A DNA stretch of 5,525 bases from Paracoccaceae bacterium (GTDB lineage Bacteria > Pseudomonadota > Alphaproteobacteria > Rhodobacterales > Rhodobacteraceae): assembly GCA_012036325.1 (NCBI GenBank), contig JAAUPC010000259.1:1-5525 (forward strand). The letters run 5' to 3'. The notes below the pieces were generated by a model. It did not search any database and was not told where the DNA came from. It saw nothing but the letters and a program-made list of their open reading frames with translations. Shown here piece by piece: positions 1 to 5,000 of this stretch. Each line of letters opens with the position of its first letter. Within the stretch, counting starts at the first letter, position 1. The translations under genes were made by a program, and so were the position numbers.

Positions 1-17
1 CATGGCAGAAGACTTCC

Positions 18-347
18 ATGGCGCCGGTGCCGCGGCGTGGGCAACGCTCTGAGGGAGGCTCACCCCTGACCTCGTACGAGGCTCTGTTCCTGGCGCACCT
101 CCCGCTCATCGAGCGGATCGCCCGCCACGCGGCACGGGGGGCCCATCTGCGTCCCGAGGATGTCGAGGACTTTCTCTCGGACGTCAAGCTCAAGCTCCTC
201 GCCGACGACTACCGCAAGCTGCGCGAGTGCTCGGACCCCGCGAAGCTCCCGGGCTTCCTCAACATCACCATCCGGCGCCTGCTGATCGACAAGCAGCAGC
301 ACGACTGGGGCAAGTGGCGCCCCTCCGCCGAGGCCAAGCGGCTCGGC
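18..347 (+). CDS. ECF-type RNA polymerase sigma factor, N-terminal fragment (region 2 only)
   Basis: The first 110 codons look like the region-2 half of an extracytoplasmic-function sigma factor, which binds core RNA polymerase and recognises the -10 element. With ATG at 18 as residue 1, residues 19-40 (SYEALFLAHLPLIERIAR) form the first helix. Residues 44-61 (LRPEDVEDFLSDVKLKLL) match the region 2.1/2.2 pattern, and residues 77-92 (LPGFLNITIRRLLIDK) match the region 2.3/2.4 pattern of the 'fl..I.rn..iD' type. After residue 110 (AKRLG) the frame stays open to a stop at 525, but that tail is Arg/His-rich and unlike a sigma factor. Region 4, needed for -35 recognition, is absent. The fragment therefore joins foreign sequence at about 339-350. 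The start is uncertain: ATG 18 has no good ribosome site, whereas a GAGGGAGG lies just before an in-frame CTG at 66. The frame is also open to the window's left edge. Confidence 0.7.
51..58 (+). promoter_or_regulatory. Strong Shine-Dalgarno-like GAGGGAGG inside the annotated sigma N-terminus
   Basis: GAGGGAGG sits 7 nt before an in-frame CTG at 66-68, from which the protein would begin (L/M)TSYEALF, directly at the first conserved helix. It also overlaps a TGA at 50-52 that closes another open frame entering from the left edge. This is the classic layout of a downstream gene starting right after its operon neighbour. CTG is a rare start codon, so either the start is non-canonical, the base is a sequencing error for an ATG/GTG start, or ATG 18 is used after all. 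Confidence 0.35.
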
Positions 348-442
348 TTCGTCACCACTGCGATCTCGCCGCACGCTTCGCGCGGTGGGTGGGAGAGGAT
401 CCGGCATGGGAGGTCGTCGCGCCGGTCGAGATGTCGGTGCGG
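348..442 (+). pseudogene. Fragment resembling C-terminal part of a PLP-dependent aromatic amino acid decarboxylase
   Basis: In the frame beginning with CGT at 350-352 the sequence reads RHHCDLAARFARWVGEDP followed by AWEVVAPVEMSV, then reaches a TGA at 443-445. This resembles the segment near the end of group II (aromatic-L-amino-acid-type) decarboxylases, where a helix with 'h..LA..Fa.WV..dp.fE' leads into a strand 'v.aPv.lslVcFR'. Those enzymes are cytoplasmic, PLP-dependent and remove the carboxyl group from amino acids. Only about 30 residues are present, with none of the PLP-binding lysine region, so nothing functional remains. The frame differs from the sigma fragment before it, and the expected VCFR is missing after MSV, placing junctions at about 339-350 and 435-447. 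The call rests on remembered family patterns over a short stretch. Confidence 0.45.
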
Positions 443-588
443 TGACGACCACCACCGGTTGGCTCCGGGCCACCTGCGCAGATTGGCTGATCACGCCGGA
501 GACGGCGATCTGCAGGGCAACTTCTAACGTCAAAAGGGACAGTGGCGTTGACCGTGGTGTCGTTGTCCAAACGGTCAACCACCCACAA
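443..588 (-). other. Probable continuation of the secreted-protein gene beyond an apparent stop
   Basis: No complete gene lies here. On the minus strand, the frame of the small secreted protein at 589-741 resumes directly after its TGA (LWVVDRLDNDTTVNATVPF, 588 down to about 532). A second minus frame gives another protein-like, hydrophobic and valine-rich stretch, EVALQIAVSG then VISQSAQVARSQPVVVVTA, from about 525 to 440. The simplest reading is one longer secreted protein interrupted by a stop-creating change near 590 and a frameshift near 525-535, then cut by the junction with the decarboxylase fragment at about 440. I do not recognise the family. Confidence 0.35.
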
Positions 589-612
589 TCAGCCAACACG
601 GGTACCGTTTGG
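547..612. repeat. Two overlapping 9-bp perfect inverted repeats that exclude each other
   Basis: GTTGACCGT (547-555) is the exact reverse complement of ACGGTCAAC (571-579), with a 15-nt loop. CCAAACGGT (567-575) is the exact reverse complement of ACCGTTTGG (604-612), with a 28-nt loop. The two stems share ACGGT at 571-575, so only one can form at a time. The second loop contains the apparent stop codon at 589-591 of the minus-strand gene. There is no U-tract on either side, so this is not a typical intrinsic terminator. It may be chance or a structure that promotes sequencing or replication slippage. Confidence 0.4.
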
Positions 613-741
613 CGTACAATCGACCAGCAAGGGAGCGCTCAAAGCCAGCGGACTTGCGTCTTGAGCCACTACGGTGACGGCCAGCAGGACTGTGGCGGTC
701 ATCACGACGCCGATGGCGATACCGGTCAGTAAACGTTGCAT
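589..741 (-). CDS. Small secreted or membrane-anchored protein (signal peptide, 50 codons to an apparent stop)
   Basis: From ATG at 741-739 this encodes 50 residues ending at TGA 591-589. The N-terminus is a textbook export signal: MQR, then a hydrophobic stretch from residue 4 to about 25 rich in Leu, Val, Ile, Ala and Thr, then VVA-QDAS as a plausible signal peptidase I site. The mature part begins QDASPLALSAPLLVDC and ends NGTRVG. The start is well supported by AAGGAG 7 nt upstream. It begins 23 nt after the stop of the phosphotransferase fragment, in the same direction, which suggests an operon. Coding-looking sequence continues in the same frame after the TGA, so the natural protein was probably longer. 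Family and function are not recognised. The mature protein would act outside the cytoplasmic membrane. Confidence 0.55.
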   Translation of the reverse strand: MQRLLTGIAIGVVMTATVLLAVTVVAQDASPLALSAPLLVDCTPNGTRVG

Positions 742-748
742 TGCGGGG

Positions 749-754
749 CTCCTT
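749..754 (-). promoter_or_regulatory. Ribosome binding site AAGGAG for the small secreted protein
   Basis: The minus strand reads GGAAAGGAG ending at 749, 7 nt before the ATG at 741. It is the best-formed ribosome site in the window and the main reason to believe the small signal-peptide gene at 589-741. It lies in the 23-nt gap after the phosphotransferase stop at 767-765. Confidence 0.6.
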
Positions 755-764
755 TCCAGATAGT

Positions 765-1140
765 TCACTGCACGTAAAACCCGTTCGTTATCCTCTGCAT
801 AACCTCAAACAAGTGCGGGAGCAGCGGCCACTCCTGGCCAGGTGAGACTTTTGGAAACGGCGACCAACAATTTTTAGCATGGATAGCACCTGATAGAAAG
901 CCAGCCAATCGGGATCAAGGCCAGCGCCGCTGCGCCCGGTAGCCAGCCAAAAAGACCGATTCGGCTTGCGCAATCAGGGTGGCGTGCTGGGGCTGGCGCA
1001 GGGCTTTCCAGTGCAAATAGGCCAGCCAGTTGCCCACATCGCGCGCCGGTTGGCCCAACAGAAGCTGTCCAGGTCGATCATCACTAGGCGATCCTGCTCG
1101 ATGCGCTCTTGTTCAATCAGAAATTGATCGGTGCGCAGCG
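765..1140 (-). pseudogene. APH-family phosphotransferase, C-terminal fragment with three or more frameshifts
   Basis: Piecing minus-strand frames together gives the C-terminal half of a protein-kinase-fold small-molecule phosphotransferase (aminoglycoside/choline kinase family). It starts DQFLIEQERIEQDRLVMIDLDSF (with a frame change at F), where MIDLD is the metal-binding aspartate region. It then reads LLGQPARDVGNWLAYLHW, a family-typical segment. After about 930 it reads LDPDWLAFYQVLSMLKIVGR, then PKVSPGQEWPLLPHLF and FEVMQRITNGFYVQ, with stop TGA at 767-765. Each break is explained by one missing base: near 1060 (TTC-CTG), near 925-937, and near 853-860 (before AAAA). The N-lobe and the upstream HGD catalytic motif are absent because SelO-like sequence joins at about 1128-1140. 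The substrate cannot be told. A small secreted-protein gene follows 23 nt later. Whether the frameshifts are decay or sequencing error is open. Confidence 0.55.
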
Positions 1141-2013
1141 CGCCGGCCAGTTGATACACGTTCCACTGCAGCGCCTCGCCTGGCGGCCATAACTGTAGAG
1201 GCCGTGATGATCGAAATAGGCGGCGGTGAAGCCGGCATCCCACGCCGGCGCAAAGCGCCACGGGCCATAGTCGAAGCTTTCGCCGGTGATGTTGATATTG
1301 TCGGTGTTGAGCACGCCGTGCACGAAGCCGGCGGCCATGAACTTCGCGGCCATGCGTGCCGCGCCCTGCACGGCATGATCGATCAGGCGGCCGGCCAGCC
1401 GGGGTGGGGCCAGTGGCTTCAGGGGCGAGGTGGGTGAGGCAACTAATCGACCAGCTTTGTCAGCCCCTCGCGGTTCTGGCTGGAAGGCCTGGCGCTGGAA
1501 ACTGCCATAGCGGACATGGCTGTGATTGAGGCGCACCAGCACCGCCGAGCGCGTCGGCGACGGCTCATCGCCGCGCATCAGTTTTTCGCCGGTTTCGATG
1601 ACGCTGAAGGTCCGGCTGGTGTTCACCCCCAACGCTTCCAGCATTTCGGTGGCCAGGATTTCGCGCACTGCCCCTTTCAGCGTCAGCCGGCCGTCACCGG
1701 CCCGGCTGTAGGGCGTGGTGCCGCTGCCTTTGGTGCCCAGATCCATGAGCCGGCCAGCGGCATCGCGCGCCTGGGCAAACAGAAAACCGCGGCCATCACC
1801 AAGATCGGCATTATAGGTGCGAAACTGATGGCCATGATACCGCAGCGCCAGGGGCCTGCTCAGGCTGCCGGGCAGCGGCGCAAAGCGGCCGAAATGCGCC
1901 ACCCAGTCGGCATCGCTCAGCGTGTCGAGGCCCACTTGCGCGGCAGCGCGATCATTGCGGAACCGCAGCACGGCCTGCGGAAAGGCGGCGGCTTCGACCG
2001 GATCGAAGAAATC
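1117..2013 (-). CDS. selO: Protein adenylyltransferase SelO (YdiU/UPF0061 family), N-terminal two thirds
   Basis: SelO is a kinase-fold enzyme that transfers AMP to protein Ser/Thr/Tyr residues and is linked to redox stress. The frame runs from about 2013 (ADFFDPVEAAAFPQAVLRF) to a stop at 1117. An in-frame GTG at 1971-1969 is only an internal candidate, because SelO-like residues precede it. Counting from that GTG, family hallmarks are RYHGHQF (44-50), LGDGRGFLF (57-65), KGSGTTPYSRAGDGR (81-95, with the nucleotide-binding Lys), VREILATEM (102-110), HGVLNTDN (218-225, catalytic loop) and DYGP (234-237, metal-binding Asp). Full-length members are around 480 residues or more; here the C-terminal third is gone. 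At about 1184 the frame breaks, and SelO-like PGEALQWNVYQLAGALR continues in another frame to about 1138, where phosphotransferase sequence takes over. Residues 166-196 are off-family and look like a patch between compensating indels. At the other end it runs head-to-head into the RTX gene at about 1985-2020. A functional product is unlikely. Confidence 0.8.
   Translation of the reverse strand, partial: DFFDPVEAAAFPQAVLRFRNDRAAAQVGLDTLSDADWVAHFGRFAPLPGSLSRPLALRYHGHQFRTYNADLGDGRGFLFAQARDAAGRLMDLGTKGSGTTPYSRAGDGRLTLKGAVREILATEMLEALGVNTSRTFSVIETGEKLMRGDEPSPTRSAVLVRLNHSHVRYGSFQRQAFQPEPRGADKAGRLVASPTSPLKPLAPPRLAGRLIDHAVQGAARMAAKFMAAGFVHGVLNTDNINITGESFDYGPWRFAPAWDAGFTAAYFDHHGLYSYGRQARRCSGTCINWPARCAPINF
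1125..1145. other. Junction: SelO fragment to phosphotransferase fragment
   Basis: On the minus strand SelO-like QLAGALR runs directly into phosphotransferase-like TDQFLIEQ without a frame change. SelO members normally go on with their own C-terminal helices, and APH members normally have HGD before an equivalent of DQFLI. Both sides are thus truncated in the middle of a domain. The position is estimated from family resemblance and could be off by about ten bases. Confidence 0.45.
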
Positions 2014-2020
2014 CGCTTTG
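1985..2020. other. Junction: SelO (minus) against RTX gene (plus)
   Basis: Two convincing protein readings on opposite strands meet here and share about 20 bases. The minus strand gives SelO-like DFFDPVEAAAF, and the plus strand gives RTX-type GFDRIEEIRFDDGTVW. To the left only SelO makes sense and to the right only RTX. Neither gene has its natural start, and no intergenic sequence separates them. Confidence 0.55.
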
Positions 2021-5000
2021 ACGACGGGACGGTGTGGAACAGCACGTTCATCAATCAGCGCCTCTTCACGGGATCAACCGCAAATGACTACCTTCAAGGC
2101 ACCAGCGGAATCGACAACATGTCCGGCTTGGCTGGCGACGACACTCTGCTTGGTCTGGGCGGTGCCGACACGCTGAACGGCGGCGATGGGAACGACAGCC
2201 TCGATGGTGGGACTGGCACGGATTCGCTGACCGGGGGCGCGGGCAACGACATCTATGTTGTCGATAGCGTGGCGGATGTGATCGTCGAAGTGGCAGGTGG
2301 CGGTGTCGACACCGTCCAAAGCTCGGTGACGCTGACGCTTGGCACGGAAGTCGAGCATCTGACCCTGCTTGGAACGGCTGCCATCAATGGCACTGGCAAT
2401 GCGCTGGCCAACACTCTGACCGGAAACGCTGGCGCCAACGTTCTGACCGGCCTTGGCGGCAACGACCGACTGGTTGGTGATGCAGGGAACGACACGCTGG
2501 ATGGTGGCGTCGGAGCGGATCAGCTGACTGGCGGGGCGGGGGATGACCGCTATGTTGTCGACAGCGCCTCGGACGTGGTGGTCGAGGCGGCGGGTGGCGG
2601 CACCGACACGGTCGAGACCAGCGTGACCCTGACCCTTTCGGCCGAGGTCGAGGCGCTAGTCCTGTCCGGCAGCGATACGATCAGCGGCACTGGCAACGCG
2701 CTGGGCAACACCCTGACCGGGAACGCGGGCTCAAACACGCTGTCGGGGCTTCTGGGCAACGACCTGCTTCTGGGCGGTGATGGGGCCGACACGCTGCTTG
2801 GCGGCGACGGCGATGATACACTGGACGGCGGCCTAGGCACAGATGCCCTAGTCGGGGGCGCAGGCAACGACACCTATGTCATCGACGCGACCCCCGACAC
2901 GATTACCGAACTTGCGGGCGGCGGAATCGACACGGTGCAGACCGCGCTCACGACCACGCTGGCGGCGGAACTGGAGAATCTGGTCCTGACCGGCCCTGCC
3001 GCTGTAAACGGGACCGGAAATGCCGCGGCGAACTCGCTGACGGGGAACGGGGCGGCGAACTCGCTGACGGGTCTTCAAGGCAACGACAGCCTGTCGGGCC
3101 TGGGCGGGAACGACACGCTTCTCGGTGGCGACGGCCACGACACGCTAGACGGCGGGACCGGGACCGATGCGCTGACCGGGGGGGCGGGGGACGACACCTA
3201 TGTCGTCGACAGCACCGCCGATGTGATCACCGAAGCCGCTGCGGGCGGGACTGACACGGTTGAAACGCTGGTGACGCTGACGCTGGGGGCCGAGCTTGAG
3301 AACCTCACGCTTCTGGGCACGGCGGGAATCGGCGGCACGGGCAACGCGGTCGGTAACGTCCTGACCGGGAACGCTGGCGCGAACCTTCTGGCGGGGTTGG
3401 CCGGGAACGATACGCTATCGGGTGGTGAGGGGGCCGACACGCTGGACGGCGGCACCGGCACCGACACGATGTTGGGGGGCGCCGGCAACGACACTTATGT
3501 CGTGGACGTGGCGACCGATGTTGTCACCGAGATTGCGGGCGGCGGCACCGACACGGTGCAGACCGCCGTGACCCTAACGCTTGGGACCGAGGTCGAGAAC
3601 TTAACGCTGATCGGCACAGCAGCGATCAACGGCACCGGGAACGGTCTGTCAAATGCGCTGACCGGGAACAGCGCGGCGAACAGCCTGTCGGGACTTACGG
3701 GCAACGACACTCTGGCCGGGGGGGCAGGCAACGACACATTGGCTGGCGGCGATGGCGACGACCGGCTGGACGGCGGCAGCGGCAGCGATTCGATGACCGG
3801 GGGCGCGGGCAACGACACCTATGTCGTCGATGCGGCCACGGATGTGGTCATCGAGGCGGCAGCGAGCGGCAGTGACACGATCCTTGCCAGCGTTACCCTG
3901 ACCCTGGGTGCCGAGGTCGAGGGGCTGGTCCTGACCGGGTCCTCTGCGATCAACGGGACGGGCAACACGCTGGCCAACACGCTGACTGGTAACGCGGCAG
4001 CGAACCTTTTGTCGGGCCTTGCCGGGGCCGACACGCTGGACGGCGGGGCAGGCAACGACACGCTGGATGGCGGCGCAGGCAACGATAGCCTGGTCGGCGG
4101 GCTGGGCGACGACAGCTATGTCGTCGATGCGGCGGGCGATGTGATCACCGAGGTCGCCGGCGGTGGCAACGATGTGGTCTCAAGTTCCGTCACCTACACC
4201 CTGTCGGCCGAGGTCGAGCGGCTGACCCTGAACGGGACCACGGCGATCAACGGCACCGGCAACTCGGGCGCGAACGTCCTGACCGGTAATACGGCAGCCA
4301 ACACGCTGTCGGGTCTGTCGGGCGATGACAGCCTGACCGGGCTGGCCGGAAACGATTCGCTTCTGGGCGGGGACGGCGACGATACGCTGGACGGAGGCAC
4401 CGGGAACGACACGCTGGTCGGCGGGGCCGGCAACGATTTCTACATCGTCGATGCCGCGACCGATGTCGTGACCGAAGCCGCAGGGGGTGGCCGCGATACG
4501 GTGCAAAGCTCGGTCACTCGGACGCTCGGGGCCGAGCAGGAAGATCTGGTCCTGACTGGCAGTGCCGCGATCAACGCGACCGGCAACACGCTGGCGAACC
4601 GCATGACCGGCAACAGTGGGGCGAACAGCCTGTCGGGCGGTGACGGCGACGACACGCTTGACGGCGGCGCCGGGGCCGACACGATGGCCGGCGGGACGGG
4701 CAACGACCTTTATTTCGTTGACGCCGCGACCGATGTCGTGACCGAGGCCGCAGGCGGCGGGATCGACATGGTGCAAAGCCTGGTCACCCGCACCCTTGGC
4801 TCAGAGCAGGAGCATCTGATCCTGGCCGGGTCGGCAACGATCAGCGGCACGGGCAACGGGCTGGCCAACGCGCTGACCGGGAACGCGGCAGCCAACATGC
4901 TGTCGGGCCTTGCGGGCAATGACACGCTGTCGGGCCTGGCCGGGAACGACACGCTTCTGGGCGGGGACGGCGACGACAGCCTGATCGGCGGCGACGGGAC

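Noticed and set aside
345..527. Tail of the sigma-factor frame (residues 111-169) as a sigma region 4
   Set aside because: The translation is Arg/His-rich without a helix-turn-helix, while another frame of the same DNA gives a decarboxylase-like peptide. It is a read-through after a junction.
60..599. A 179-codon minus-strand open frame covering the sigma fragment
   Set aside because: Its lower half is the antisense of sigma coding sequence. Only the part above about 440 looks protein-like, and it is described as a continuation of the secreted-protein gene.
567..612. Intrinsic terminator
   Set aside because: The 9-bp stem has a 28-nt loop and no U-tract follows on either strand.
1030..1437. 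Plus-strand open frame of 135 codons inside the selO/phosphotransferase region
   Set aside because: It is antisense to conserved SelO motifs (HGVLNTDN, DYGP) and has no recognisable content of its own.
1447..1989. Leftward extension of the open RTX frame on the plus strand
   Set aside because: It is antisense to well-supported selO coding sequence, its translation has no RTX character, and the RTX part clearly begins at about 1990.
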